A stretch of DNA of 64,000 nt from Marinomonas maritima (GCF_024435075.2 NZ_JAMZEG020000005.1:1-64000); one strand, 5' to 3'; positions 26,590 to 36,494 are shown, counted from the first letter of the stretch. Numbers and translations are program-made. The notes: a model not told the origin generated them from the sequence alone.

Positions 26590-27873
26590 CTAAATGCCCA
26601 GCTTATCTCGTATATTGTAGTACGCGGCACCAACTGCGGTGTAAGGAATACGTAGTAGTCGCCCACCAGGGAATTGATATTGCGGCATGCTGGCGAATAC
26701 ATCAAAGCGCTCTGTATCACCGTGAATCGCATCGGATAGAATTTCTCCCATCAAATGGGAATTGGTCACACCGTGGCCTGAATAGCCTTGGGCGTAGTAG
26801 AGATTATCGCCAATCTTACCAACTTGTGGCATACGCATCATGGTCAGAAGAAAATTTCCTGTCCATGCAAAGTCGATTTTCACGTTTTGAAGAATCGGGT
26901 AGGTTTTGAGCATTTTCGGTACGATAATGGATTCAATTTTGCCTGGATCACGAGCACCATAGGTTGTCCCGCCCCCATAAATTAGTCGACCGTCTCCTGA
27001 GAGACGATAATAGTCTAATAAATAGTTACAGTCTTCGACACAATGTCCAGTTGGTAACAGTCTCTTTTGGATGTCTTCAGGTAAAGGTTCGGTGGCGATG
27101 ACTTGGGTGCCACAAGGCATGGCTTTTTTCTCTACTTCTGGAAGTAAACCAAACATATAAGCATTACCAGCAACAACAATGGTGTCTGCAACAACAACGC
27201 CTTGTTTGGTCACCACTCTGCCAGGTTTTCCTGGTTCAAGACGAATGACTTCGGAGTCTTCAAAGATTTGACCACCGAGTTCTTCAAAGGATTTTGCTTG
27301 GCCGAGTACCAAGTTCAATGGCTGAATGTGTCCGCCCTTTCGATCTAATAAGCCACCAACGTAACGGTCTGATCCAATGTGGTCTTGAATCGATGAGGCT
27401 GAAAGCAATTCTAGCTCGTTGTGACCGTGTGATTCCCACAAGGCTTTTTTGGCTTTGAGGTCTGCAAATTGTTTTGGGTTGCAGGCTGCAAATACGTTGC
27501 CATGTTTTAGATCACAATCGATGTTGTATTTTTCGATGCGGTGGCGAATCAACTCAGAACCGGCAAAGGCCATTTTGGCCATTTTCTTGCCGATGTCATC
27601 ACCGTAGCTTTTGAAGATGTAGTCGATGTCGCGGTTGAAGCTGTTAACGATCTGACCGCCATTTCGACCAGACGCACCGAACCCGATACGACTGCCTTCG
27701 ACCACAATGACTCGTTTGCCTTTTTCCGCTAGGCTTAATGCAGTTGAAATACCGGTGAACCCTGCACCGACAACACAGACATCGCAATGATGTTCGCCAG
27801 TCAGTTGAGGACGAACGACTTTGTCATTAGCAGAGGCCGCGTAATACGAATTTGCATGATTTGGAGATGACAT
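26590..27873 (-). CDS. puuB: Gamma-glutamylputrescine oxidase-like FAD enzyme (PuuB type), copy 1
   Basis: FAD-dependent amine oxidase (DAO fold) expected to oxidise gamma-glutamylputrescine to gamma-glutamyl-aminobutyraldehyde. 427 residues; FAD motif VVGAGFTGISTALSLAEKG near 35-54, GFGASGRNGGQI characteristic of PuuB, and YAQGYSGHGVTNSHLMGE near the C-terminus. It is 12 bases after puuC, forming a puuC-puuB operon. A second paralogue is at 34427. Exact polyamine specificity cannot be decided from sequence. Confidence 0.9.
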   Translation of the reverse strand: MSSPNHANSYYAASANDKVVRPQLTGEHHCDVCVVGAGFTGISTALSLAEKGKRVIVVEGSRIGFGASGRNGGQIVNSFNRDIDYIFKSYGDDIGKKMAKMAFAGSELIRHRIEKYNIDCDLKHGNVFAACNPKQFADLKAKKALWESHGHNELELLSASSIQDHIGSDRYVGGLLDRKGGHIQPLNLVLGQAKSFEELGGQIFEDSEVIRLEPGKPGRVVTKQGVVVADTIVVAGNAYMFGLLPEVEKKAMPCGTQVIATEPLPEDIQKRLLPTGHCVEDCNYLLDYYRLSGDGRLIYGGGTTYGARDPGKIESIIVPKMLKTYPILQNVKIDFAWTGNFLLTMMRMPQVGKIGDNLYYAQGYSGHGVTNSHLMGEILSDAIHGDTERFDVFASMPQYQFPGGRLLRIPYTAVGAAYYNIRDKLGI

Positions 27874-27885
27874 AGATAACCTCTG

Positions 27886-29376
27886 TTATTTTAAGCTGAT
27901 CCAAGTGTTTTTAATTTCGGTGTATTTTTCCAGTGCATGCCAAGATTTATCGCGGCCATTACCAGACGCTTTAACACCACCAAAGGGTACCGTAGTGTCG
28001 CCATCACCCCATGTATTAACCCAGACCATGCCGGACTCTAATAGACGACTCACACGGTGCGCACGCCCCAAATCATTGGTCCATATTGATGCCCCTAAGC
28101 CATACTTTGAGTCATTTGCTAATTCGATGGCCTCTTCTTCAGTATCAAACAACATTACTGCTAACACTGGACCGAAAATTTCTTCGCGAACGAATTCCAT
28201 CTCGTGACTGGCGTCCGTAAAGATGGTCGGTTTAGCATAGAAGCCTTGGCCTTTTTGATAATCAGGAATTCCCCCGTACGTAAGCGTAGCACCGTCTGCG
28301 ATCGCACTTTCGATAAAGCGTGTGACGGTATCAAGCTGAGCTTTGTCGACCATGGGCCCCATTTTTGTTGCAGGGTCTAATGGATCGCCCGGCACGTAGG
28401 CTTTTGCTGCGTCGAGCAGTGCAACCATGAATTCGTCTTTGATACTGCGATGAACATACAAGCGGGAGCAGGCAATACATACTTCCCCTTGGTTAGTGAA
28501 GATAGCCGATGCAGCGCCTTTTGCGGCTGCTTGGATGTCTTTACAGTCATCAAATACGATGCAGGGTGATTTTCCACCTGCTTCGAGCCAAACCCGTTTC
28601 ATGTTGGATTGACCCGCGTATTGCATCAGTAGTCCTGCCACGCGGCTAGAACCAGTGAACGCTAAGGTGCCAATATCGTGGTGCAGCGCAAGGGCTTTTC
28701 CAGCGGTATGACCAAAGCCTGGGAGGACGTTGAATACACCGTTTGGAACCCCTGCTTGGGTTGCTAACTCGGCAATTCTGAGAGCGCTCAACGGCGATTT
28801 CTCAGACGGTTTTAAAATGATGCTGTTGCCCGCAGCCAAAGCCGGTGCAATTTTCCACATCACCATCATTAATGGGTAATTCCAAGGCGTAATAATAGCG
28901 ACAACGCCCAATGGTTCGCGGCTGATCAGTGCCAAATTGCCTGGGTTCGTTGGTGCGATTTCACCGTATAATTTGTCAATGCACTCCGCTGACCAGCGTA
29001 AGCTGTCGATCGAATCCGGCACGTCTATGCCAACCATTTCTGATATCGACTTACCCATATCCAAGGTATCGATTAAGGCCAGTTCATCTTGGTGTTGTTC
29101 TAGCAAATCTGCCCATTTTTGTAGGATACGTTTGCGCTTGTTCGGCGCCATATTCGACCAAACGCCGCTTTTAAATGCCGCTTTGGCCGCCGCGGTAGCA
29201 AGGTTCACATCCGCTTCATCGCAGCTGGCGACTTTTGCCAACAAGGATTCGTCCGTCGGATTGACACAATCAAACGTGTCTCCGCTTTGTGCAGGCGTGA
29301 AAACACCATTAATGTATGCGTCGGAATGCAGGCTAATTGTGTTACGAAAGGCTTGCCATTCTTTATAGGTTTTCAT
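27886..29376 (-). CDS. puuC: Aldehyde dehydrogenase PuuC-like (gamma-glutamyl-gamma-aminobutyraldehyde dehydrogenase)
   Basis: NAD(P)-dependent aldehyde dehydrogenase of 496 residues that oxidises the PuuB product. Motifs: ITPWNYPLMMVMWKIAPALAAGN, FTGSSRVAGLLMQ, catalytic glutamate in LEAGGKSP, catalytic cysteine in NQGEVCIACSRL, and the ending FGGVKASGNGRDKS. First gene of the puuC-puuB1 unit and divergent from aguBA across 214 bases that contain two palindromes. The family is large, so the role rests on context. Confidence 0.91.
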   Translation of the reverse strand: MKTYKEWQAFRNTISLHSDAYINGVFTPAQSGDTFDCVNPTDESLLAKVASCDEADVNLATAAAKAAFKSGVWSNMAPNKRKRILQKWADLLEQHQDELALIDTLDMGKSISEMVGIDVPDSIDSLRWSAECIDKLYGEIAPTNPGNLALISREPLGVVAIITPWNYPLMMVMWKIAPALAAGNSIILKPSEKSPLSALRIAELATQAGVPNGVFNVLPGFGHTAGKALALHHDIGTLAFTGSSRVAGLLMQYAGQSNMKRVWLEAGGKSPCIVFDDCKDIQAAAKGAASAIFTNQGEVCIACSRLYVHRSIKDEFMVALLDAAKAYVPGDPLDPATKMGPMVDKAQLDTVTRFIESAIADGATLTYGGIPDYQKGQGFYAKPTIFTDASHEMEFVREEIFGPVLAVMLFDTEEEAIELANDSKYGLGASIWTNDLGRAHRVSRLLESGMVWVNTWGDGDTTVPFGGVKASGNGRDKSWHALEKYTEIKNTWISLK

Positions 29377-29397
29377 ACGTAATTCCCTTCTTTGTCG

Positions 29398-29416
29398 TTG
29401 AACAAAAAACGTTCAA
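29398..29416. promoter_or_regulatory. Inverted repeat TTGAAC-N7-GTTCAA near puuC start
   Basis: Exact 6-bp arms 22 bases upstream of puuC, in the divergent puuC/aguB control region. Size and placement suit a repressor operator, but which protein binds is unknown. Confidence 0.5.
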
Positions 29417-29462
29417 TGAGTTGCTATGAATCTAAATTAACTGAATACCGCCCTTTCACACC

Positions 29463-29480
29463 ATATCCCCGTGGGGGTAT
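29463..29480. promoter_or_regulatory. Palindromic site in the puuC/aguB control region
   Basis: ATATCCCC-GT-GGGGGTAT is an almost perfect 8-bp-arm palindrome, strikingly GC-rich inside an AT-rich region and midway between the divergent genes. It could be an operator shared by both units; candidates are the TetR or LuxR-type proteins at 36 kb. Confidence 0.55.
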
Positions 29481-29590
29481 ATCGTAATTTTCCGAACGCT
29501 CTAATATGACGTAATTCGCTCAAGAACAGCGTTTAGCTTTATAAACAATGAACACTACCTTAATAAAATATCGCTTGGAGAACTCTGCCT

Positions 29591-30469
29591 ATGTCAAAGA
29601 TAACGGTTGCTGCCACGCAAATGCATTGTACGTGGAATCAGAAAGATAACGTCGATCGTGCTGAAAAGCTAATACGTTTGGCGGCAGCAAAAGGCGCTCA
29701 AATTATTCTTATTCAGGAATTGTTTGAAACGCCATATTTTTGCATTGAAATTCACGAGCCTTATCATAATTTAGCCACAAGGCTAGAAGAAAACGTGGCT
29801 TTTAAGCGTTTTCAAAAACTGGCTATAGAGCTCAATGTTGTTCTGCCATTTAGTTGGTTTGAGAAAGCCGGACAAGTGCGTTTTAACTCACTGGCTATGA
29901 TCGATGCTGGTGGCGAATTACTTGGCGTCTATCGAAAAACACACATTCCAGACAGCGATGGCTATCTTGAAAAATATTACTTTAGCCCTGGAGATACGGG
30001 CTTTAAAGTGTGGAATACTCGATTTGGTTGCATTGGTGTGGGTATCTGCTGGGACCAATGGTTTCCAGAAACAGCGCGTGCCATGGCATTAATGGGTGCT
30101 GATTTGCTGCTTTTTCCAACAGCAATTGGGTCTGAACCTAGTCAATCTGATCTCGATAGCATGCCTCATTGGACTAATACGATGCGTGGTCACGCAGCAG
30201 CGAATCAAACGCCAGTGGTTGCTTCTAATCGTATTGGCACTGAGCAGGCTGAACATCGTGATTTAGCGTTAACATTTTATGGTTCGTCATTTATTTGTGA
30301 TGAGCGCGGTGAGCTCATCGAGCAAGCTGATCGCGACAGTGAATGTATTCTTGTGCATACGTTTGATTTGGAGAAAGTTCGCACTCAACGTAAAGCATGG
30401 GGGCTTTTCCGTGACCGTCGTCCCGAGCATTATGACGTCATCAAAACCCTCGATGGCCAAATAAAATAG
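29591..30469 (+). CDS. aguB: N-carbamoylputrescine amidase
   Basis: Nitrilase-superfamily amidase that hydrolyses N-carbamoylputrescine to putrescine, CO2 and ammonia. 292 residues with the Glu-Lys-Cys triad visible as E43 (IQELFETPYF), K116 (YRKTHIPD) and C153 (GICWDQWFPE), and the family segment HWTNTMRGHAAANQTPVVASNRIG. The ending LFRDRRPEHYDVI is typical. aguA follows after 8 bases, so the pair converts agmatine to putrescine. Confidence 0.96.
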   Translation: MSKITVAATQMHCTWNQKDNVDRAEKLIRLAAAKGAQIILIQELFETPYFCIEIHEPYHNLATRLEENVAFKRFQKLAIELNVVLPFSWFEKAGQVRFNSLAMIDAGGELLGVYRKTHIPDSDGYLEKYYFSPGDTGFKVWNTRFGCIGVGICWDQWFPETARAMALMGADLLLFPTAIGSEPSQSDLDSMPHWTNTMRGHAAANQTPVVASNRIGTEQAEHRDLALTFYGSSFICDERGELIEQADRDSECILVHTFDLEKVRTQRKAWGLFRDRRPEHYDVIKTLDGQIK

Positions 30470-30477
30470 GAGGTAGC

Positions 30478-31554
30478 ATGTTAACCACGCCAAAAGCAGA
30501 TGGTTTCTGGATGCCCGGAGAACATAGCCCACAGAGTACGGTATGGCTAGCATGGCCGACGCGTCCCGATAACTGGCGCGATAATGGCTTGCCAGCACAA
30601 GCGGCGTTTATACATTTTATTGAACGCTTAAGTGGATATGTCACCGTAAAATTAGCGGTTTTGCCCGAATTTGAAGCGCAAGCCCAAAGTATGTTGCCCT
30701 GTTCTACTCAGCTTTTTCCTATGGCCTACAATGACGCTTGGATGAGGGACATTGGCCCAACGATGCTGGTTAATGAAGCGGGTGTTAAACGAGCTGTAAA
30801 TTGGAAATTTAATGCATGGGGCGGTGAATTGGATGGGCTCTATGATGATTGGTCTGACGATGAAAACGTCGCGACTCATGTCGCACAGCAAGAAGGCGTA
30901 GAAGGTTATGACGCGCCTTTTGTACTTGAAGGTGGCTCGATTCACTGCGACGGCGAAGGCACACTCTATACAACGGAAGAGTGTTTGTTGCACCCCAGTC
31001 GGAATCCTGAGTTAAGCCGTGAAGACATTGAAGCGCAGCTCAAAGAATACTTGTCGATTGATACTGTTATCTGGTTGCCTCTAGGGTTATTTAATGATGA
31101 AACCAATGGTCATATCGACAACATCTTGCATGTTATTCGCCCTGGGGAAGTATTACTGACAGTCTGTCATGATAAAGAAGATCCTCAATACGCCATCAGT
31201 CAGCAGGCATTAGAAATATTGTCTAGCGTACGTGATGCCCGCGGTCGTAACATTATTGTGCATGAGTTGCCTATGCCTGGGCCGCTATTTATGACTGAAG
31301 AAGAAGCTTCAGGGTTAGTACAGCCTGACCGTATGCAACGCGCAACAAATGATCGTTTGGCAGGCTCTTATGCGAATTGTTTAATTTGTAATGGCGCCGT
31401 GTTTTATCCATTACTAGATGAAAAAAACGACAAAATCGCCCATGGTGTCTTACAGACAGCTTTTCCCAACCACGAACTGATAGGCATTCCAGCGCGTGAC
31501 ATTGTGTTAGGGGGTGGAAACTTGCACTGTATTACACAACAAATTCCTGCTTAG
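30478..31554 (+). CDS. aguA: Agmatine deiminase
   Basis: Guanidino-modifying enzyme that converts agmatine to N-carbamoylputrescine. 358 residues: NDAWMRDIGPT, VNWKFNAWGG, VLEGGSIHCDGEGT, NDETNGHIDNI and catalytic C351 in LGGGNLHCITQQ. GGAGG lies before the ATG. The gene order is aguB-aguA, reverse of the pathway order. A terminator follows. Confidence 0.97.
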   Translation: MLTTPKADGFWMPGEHSPQSTVWLAWPTRPDNWRDNGLPAQAAFIHFIERLSGYVTVKLAVLPEFEAQAQSMLPCSTQLFPMAYNDAWMRDIGPTMLVNEAGVKRAVNWKFNAWGGELDGLYDDWSDDENVATHVAQQEGVEGYDAPFVLEGGSIHCDGEGTLYTTEECLLHPSRNPELSREDIEAQLKEYLSIDTVIWLPLGLFNDETNGHIDNILHVIRPGEVLLTVCHDKEDPQYAISQQALEILSSVRDARGRNIIVHELPMPGPLFMTEEEASGLVQPDRMQRATNDRLAGSYANCLICNGAVFYPLLDEKNDKIAHGVLQTAFPNHELIGIPARDIVLGGGNLHCITQQIPA

Positions 31555-31575
31555 TTTTCTTATTAAGTATCTGAA

Positions 31576-31607
31576 AAAAAATGCCTAGCAATCGCTAGGC
31601 ATTTTTT
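31576..31607. terminator. Bidirectional terminator between aguA and potF1
   Basis: Perfect 14-bp stem AAAAAATGCCTAGC with its complement around AATC, with T-runs for both directions. It serves the convergent aguA and potF1 transcripts. Confidence 0.92.
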
Positions 31608-31635
31608 ATGTTTCTATAAGGACGGCTAAATGAGA

Positions 31636-32757
31636 TCAGTGTCCAGTTTTAATATCCGTCCATAATCGCACCATTAAACGATCGATTTTTAACCCTCTTA
31701 CCTTCTGAGCGAACATTTTTTTCTTCACTTCATCGCTTGGATAGATGCCTTTATTGTTTGCAATATCAGGGTCTTGTAATGACATGGCATCTAAGTTCGG
31801 ATTGGCATAAGCAACGTAGTTTGAGACATCCGCAATGATTTCAGGGCGCAATAAGAAGTTGATAAATTTATAGGCTGCGTCTTTGTTTTCAGCGCCTTTT
31901 GGCACCGCGAGCATGTCAAACCAGATCTGTGTTCCCTCTTTAGGAATACTGTATTCGATGTTCACACCGTTGTCCGCTTCGATGGCTCGATCTTGTGCTT
32001 GAATGACATCTCCTGACCAACCAATGGCCACACAGATGTCGCCGTTAGCAAGCGCGCTGATGTATTGAGAAGAATGGAATTGACTTACATAGGGACGAAC
32101 ACTTTTGAGTAAGGTCGCGGCCTCACTGTCTAGTGCATAGTCTTTCGGATCGCGACTGTTTGGGTTTTTACCTAAATAGTTGAGCGTCAGTGGGTACAGT
32201 TCATCTGGTGAGTCTAAAAACATAACACCACATTTTTGCAGTTTAGCCATGTTCTCTGGTTTAAGCACTAAGTCCCAGCTGTTTACGGGCGCATTTTCCC
32301 CTAATACTTCTTTAACTTTATCGACGTTGTAGCCAATCCCCGTTGTTCCCCATAAATACGGTACGCCATATTGGTTGCCCGGATCGACAGCTTCGAGGAA
32401 GGACAACAGTTCTGGGTCGAGGTGTTTTAGGTTGGTTAACTGGTCTTTGTCCAGTTTGCCAAACACGCCTGCTTGAATTTGACGGCCCATAAAAGAGGCA
32501 GTAGGAACCACCAAATCATAACCTGAACTACCCGCAAGGAGCTTTGCTTCTAGTACTTCATTACTGTCAAAAACGTCTTGTATTACTTGAATGCCAGTTT
32601 CTTTTTCAAAACGTTCAATGGTATCTTCAGCAATGTAATCTGACCAATTGAAGAATTTTAGTGTTTCTGCAGATACGGAGGTGGCTGCCGTACCTAACGC
32701 ACAGACGATACCCACAATCGGTAATATTTGGCGCATTTTATGATTTTTTTGTATCAT
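31636..32757 (-). CDS. potF: Periplasmic putrescine/polyamine-binding protein (PotF-like), copy 1
   Basis: Solute receptor for an ABC polyamine importer. 373 residues with a Sec signal peptide (basic start, hydrophobic core ILPIVGIVCALGTAATS, cleavage near VSA-ET), then ETLKFFNWSDYIAEDTIERF, DSNEVLEAKLLAGSSGYDLVVP and the ending MVRLWTDIKTGH, all PotF-like. It lies downstream of the puuA1 ligase on the same strand with no permease genes. It would have to share the PotGHI at 40.5-43.4 kb or act as a sensor; this is inference. Confidence 0.93.
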   Translation of the reverse strand: MIQKNHKMRQILPIVGIVCALGTAATSVSAETLKFFNWSDYIAEDTIERFEKETGIQVIQDVFDSNEVLEAKLLAGSSGYDLVVPTASFMGRQIQAGVFGKLDKDQLTNLKHLDPELLSFLEAVDPGNQYGVPYLWGTTGIGYNVDKVKEVLGENAPVNSWDLVLKPENMAKLQKCGVMFLDSPDELYPLTLNYLGKNPNSRDPKDYALDSEAATLLKSVRPYVSQFHSSQYISALANGDICVAIGWSGDVIQAQDRAIEADNGVNIEYSIPKEGTQIWFDMLAVPKGAENKDAAYKFINFLLRPEIIADVSNYVAYANPNLDAMSLQDPDIANNKGIYPSDEVKKKMFAQKVRGLKIDRLMVRLWTDIKTGH

Positions 32758-32842
32758 GATTTGGTTCCTTCAATGATAAAGTTATATAAAACCACGCAAG
32801 GCTTTTTTATCCTTGTCATGATCTATAGCAGATTAAAAATGA

Positions 32843-34186
32843 TTACACATTGAGCAAAAGATGTTCTCGTTCCCAAGAGCTTATGACCCGATTAAAGGTT
32901 TCGAACTCACTGCGTTTTACGCCCATATAAGCGGTGACAAAGTCATTTCCTAGGATGTCACATAATGGTTCGCATTCTTCCAATAGGCGCAAGCCTTCTT
33001 CTAGCGTTCGAGCAATTTCTACTTCCGGATGATCGGATGGAGGCTCATTGTTTTTGACAGGATCCGTTGGCTGTATTTTTTGTTTCATACCTAAATAGCC
33101 ACAAGCGAGAGTCGCAGCAATGGCAAGATAAGGGTTGGAGTCGGCGCCAGGGAAACGGTTCTCTATACGTGTGGCTTCTGGTGGTGCAAAGGGAATGCGT
33201 AGCCCAGCGGTACGGTTATCAAATCCCCAATTCATATTGATAGGCGCTGCCATTTCCGGCGAAAAACGACGATAAGAATTGACGTTTGGAGCAAAGAAAG
33301 AAATCGCATTAGGTGTGAATCTCTGCAACCCCCCTAAATAGTGGTAAAACAATTCGCTGGGCTTACCGTTGTCGTCAAAGACGTTTTTGCCGGTTTTGGC
33401 ATCCACCAAACTTTGATGAATGTGCATCGAGCTGCCGGGTTCGTTTTTCATTGGTTTTGCCATAAAGGTCGCATAGACACCATGTTTAAGCGCCGCTTCA
33501 CGTAAAGTACGTTTGAACACAAACACTTGGTCAGCTAGGTCTAATGGGTCACCATGAATAAAGTTAATTTCCATTTGCGCGGCACCTGATTCATGAATCA
33601 AAGTGTCAACATCCAAATTTTGAGCTTCACAATAACTGTATAGCGTATCAATGATGCCATTGAATTCATTGACGGCATCAATACTGTATGAACGACGTGA
33701 TGTTTCTCTCTTTCCTGAGCGCCCGACGGCAGGTTTCAGTTCATAGTCTGGGTCCGTATTGGGTTGGATTAAATAAAATTCGACTTCTGGTGCGATGATG
33801 GGCTTTAGGCCTTCTTTTTCGTAAAGCGACAATATGTGGCGCAAAATAGTACGACTAGCCAACGGATGAAGGTTGCCATCGGTGGTATAGCAGTCGTTGA
33901 TTACTTGAGCGGTAGGTTCGTCGGCCCAGGGCACCATACGCAGTGTGTTTGGATCAGGCTTAAGTACCATGTCACGATCACTTGCGTCGATAATGTCGTA
34001 ATGGTTGTCGGCCCAATCACCTGTCACACTTTGCACCAGAACGGTTTCTGGAATGCGACCAGTCTTCTCTGCAAGGAATTTGAAGGTAGGGTAAAACTTC
34101 CCCCGTGCGTTCCCTGTCATATCTGCTAGTGTTGACTCGACTTCAGTAATTGCATGCTCTTTTAAAAAAGCTTCAAACGCTGTCAT
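32843..34186 (-). CDS. puuA: Gamma-glutamylpolyamine synthetase (PuuA-like, glutamine synthetase family), copy 1
   Basis: ATP-dependent ligase joining glutamate to putrescine or a related polyamine. 447 residues with glutamine-synthetase fold motifs: EVEFYLI (metal ligands), EINFIHGDPLDLADQVFVFK, FMAKPMKNEPGSSMHIHQSL, FAPNVNSYRRF, and NRTAGLRIPFAPPEATRIENR. The conserved glutamine-synthetase adenylylation Tyr region is not evident. Followed by potF1 after 85 bases. Pseudomonads carry several such paralogues (PauA) with different polyamine preference; copy 2 is at 37880. Confidence 0.9.
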   Translation of the reverse strand: MTAFEAFLKEHAITEVESTLADMTGNARGKFYPTFKFLAEKTGRIPETVLVQSVTGDWADNHYDIIDASDRDMVLKPDPNTLRMVPWADEPTAQVINDCYTTDGNLHPLASRTILRHILSLYEKEGLKPIIAPEVEFYLIQPNTDPDYELKPAVGRSGKRETSRRSYSIDAVNEFNGIIDTLYSYCEAQNLDVDTLIHESGAAQMEINFIHGDPLDLADQVFVFKRTLREAALKHGVYATFMAKPMKNEPGSSMHIHQSLVDAKTGKNVFDDNGKPSELFYHYLGGLQRFTPNAISFFAPNVNSYRRFSPEMAAPINMNWGFDNRTAGLRIPFAPPEATRIENRFPGADSNPYLAIAATLACGYLGMKQKIQPTDPVKNNEPPSDHPEVEIARTLEEGLRLLEECEPLCDILGNDFVTAYMGVKRSEFETFNRVISSWEREHLLLNV

Positions 34187-34426
34187 AACTCACCTTAAGT
34201 TGGCTGCTTCACGAATATTTTTTGAGCAGTAAGTTATTATTTACTGCCTCTGCATTTCAATTTTTATTTTCTGGTAACCCGAATAATGCTTCGGTTTAAA
34301 CATTATTTTACTTTGATCATTAAATCAACACCTCGTTAAAAAATAAGTTCAGATTCCAATTGACACTACCTATAAAATCGATTAATCATTCGGTTATTGA
34401 GTCTTGAACTATGATAGGAGTGCACC

Positions 34427-35704
34427 TTGAAGAAACACGAACCATCGTATTATGAAGCTACGGCGAAAAACGTAAGAGATCGTCCCCAATTGGTGGGCGA
34501 TCACAGTGCCGATATTTGTATTATAGGTGGTGGATTTACAGGAGCATCTGCGGCGTTGCACCTTGCTGAGGCGGGTTACCAAGTCATTCTATTGGAAGCC
34601 AATGAAATTGGCTGGGGGGCATCAGGTCGTAATGGAGGGCAAATTTGCCAAGGCCATAATATGGGCCATGCTGATATGGTCAGTAAAGTAGGAAAAGAAA
34701 CGGCTGACCTACTGTGGCAAACCTCAATTGATTCTGTGACCATGGTCAAAGATCTTATTACGAAATACCAAATTGATTGCGATTTAACCTCAGGCGTCTT
34801 GCACGTGGCCTCTAAGTCACGCCATGCCGATGAAATTAAAGAAGAGGTTCATTATAAACGCAACATTCTACAGTACGAGGGCGTCGACTTTCTCGATGCA
34901 AAGGCCGTATCCGATAAGCTTGGCACTGATCGGTATTACGGCGGTGAGTGGTACAAAGAAGGCGCTCACATTCACCCTCTAAATTTTGCGCTTGGGTTGG
35001 CAAAAGCCGCAGAGGCTCACGGAGCTAAACTGTACGATAACTCAGCCGTATTGGAATATCTCGATGGTAAAAATCCAGAAGTCATAACAGCGAAAGGCCG
35101 AGTGAAATGTCGTTATTTGTTGTTTGCTTGCAATGGTTATCTTGGGAATTTAAACGGCCCTGCAGCACGCAAAATAATGCCTATTAATAACTTTATTATC
35201 GCCACTGAGCCATTGCCAGAAGCCGTTGCTGATCGTATTAATCCTGATCGTATTGCAGTTGCTGACTCAAAATTTGTGGTGAACTATTATCGCTTATCAC
35301 GTGACAGGCGCATGCTTTGGGGGGGAGGTGAAAACTACAGCCAACGTTTTCCTAAAGACATTGCTGGATTCGTCAAAAAACATATGGTGGCAACTTACCC
35401 AGAGTTAGGTGATTACCATATTGACTATGCTTGGGGTGGTACGCTTGCCATCACGCTTAACCGCATGCCGCATATTGCGCGTCAACAGGAAAACATATTT
35501 GTTGCTCATGGTTATTCCGGACACGGGGTGGCAATGGCAACCTATGCGGGGGCGATTTTTGCCAAGGCTGTACAAGGTTCGTTAGAAGAAATCGATGCAT
35601 TTGAAAAGCTGCCTACTCGCGACTTCCCCGGCGGTACATTGCTACGTTGGCCGGGATTGGTCGCTGGCATGCTGTATTACTCGATGTTAGATCGTTTGCC
35701 GTGA
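34427..35704 (+). CDS. puuB: Gamma-glutamylpolyamine oxidase-like FAD enzyme (PuuB type), copy 2
   Basis: 425 residues with FAD motif IIGGGFTGASAALHLAEAGYQ near 31-51, GWGASGRNGGQICQG and AHGYSGHGVAMATYAG. Similar in plan to the copy at 26590 but clearly diverged, suggesting another polyamine. The start is TTG at 34427 with AGGAG about 6 bases upstream; no closer ATG fits the family N-terminus. Divergent from puuA1 across 240 AT-rich bases. The tetR gene follows after about 100 bases. Confidence 0.9.
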   Translation: MKKHEPSYYEATAKNVRDRPQLVGDHSADICIIGGGFTGASAALHLAEAGYQVILLEANEIGWGASGRNGGQICQGHNMGHADMVSKVGKETADLLWQTSIDSVTMVKDLITKYQIDCDLTSGVLHVASKSRHADEIKEEVHYKRNILQYEGVDFLDAKAVSDKLGTDRYYGGEWYKEGAHIHPLNFALGLAKAAEAHGAKLYDNSAVLEYLDGKNPEVITAKGRVKCRYLLFACNGYLGNLNGPAARKIMPINNFIIATEPLPEAVADRINPDRIAVADSKFVVNYYRLSRDRRMLWGGGENYSQRFPKDIAGFVKKHMVATYPELGDYHIDYAWGGTLAITLNRMPHIARQQENIFVAHGYSGHGVAMATYAGAIFAKAVQGSLEEIDAFEKLPTRDFPGGTLLRWPGLVAGMLYYSMLDRLP

Positions 35705-35807
35705 TTTGAAAAATGCCTAAGTATTGGTGTATTTAGTGCTCTTTGGTATGTGTATAATTTAAACAAATATTTGATGTATCCTGTTGATAAGGAAGCTACA
35801 CCCAACC

Positions 35808-36461
35808 ATGGCCACCCCCCCTACGACAATGAAAATTATGCAATCTGTTTCACCCCGCAGCGAGCCTGTTCAGTCTCGTTCTATTAAGCGTGCGCAGCAA
35901 ATTTTAGATGTCACCAGTGAGTTACTGGAAACCGTTGGATTGAATGATCTAAACACAGCGATTATAGCGAAAGAAGTAGGCATTTCGGTGGGGTCGTTGT
36001 ACCACTACTTTCCTAACAAACACGCCATCCTTTATGCCATGGGTAAGTCATGGCTCGACAGTATCGAAGAAGTACTTAAAGAGATCCAAGAGTGGACTCT
36101 AGAGGACATGACACTGGCGCACTTTATCGATCAAGTAGTGGATATCAATCTACGTACCTACCGACAACAGCGTGCCGTATTACGCTTGGTACAAGCGATG
36201 TTCTCGGTGCAAGAATTGCGAGAATTGGACGAACGCCATGATGACATGGTGATCTCACAAATGGCCAAAGTGTTTAAGCGTATTGGCTTCAAAAAACATA
36301 TTCGTGAGCGAGAGCGTATTGCACGTTTATATCTAGAAGTGACTCATAGCACGTATTTGGTCGTGGTAAACCAAAATGAGCGTCGTGCTGCGCGTACCCT
36401 AGCCGATCTCAAGTTGATGCTGACTTGTGTTCTTGATCATCATCTTAATGAACCTGAATAA
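35808..36461 (+). CDS. TetR-family transcriptional regulator
   Basis: 217 residues; helix-turn-helix at about 40-70 (LNTAIIAKEVGISVGSLYHYFPNKHAIL), then an all-helical ligand domain. The reading frame extends to a TTG at 35784, but ATG 35808 is a more likely start; ATG 35829 is also possible. Sits between puuB2 and the LuxR-type gene in the centre of the polyamine block, so it is a candidate repressor for polyamine genes. It is unrelated to AcuR beyond the fold. Confidence 0.87.
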   Translation: MATPPTTMKIMQSVSPRSEPVQSRSIKRAQQILDVTSELLETVGLNDLNTAIIAKEVGISVGSLYHYFPNKHAILYAMGKSWLDSIEEVLKEIQEWTLEDMTLAHFIDQVVDINLRTYRQQRAVLRLVQAMFSVQELRELDERHDDMVISQMAKVFKRIGFKKHIRERERIARLYLEVTHSTYLVVVNQNERRAARTLADLKLMLTCVLDHHLNEPE

Positions 36462-36494
36462 TCACCTCTGATACAGACGATAACTGAATGTTAA

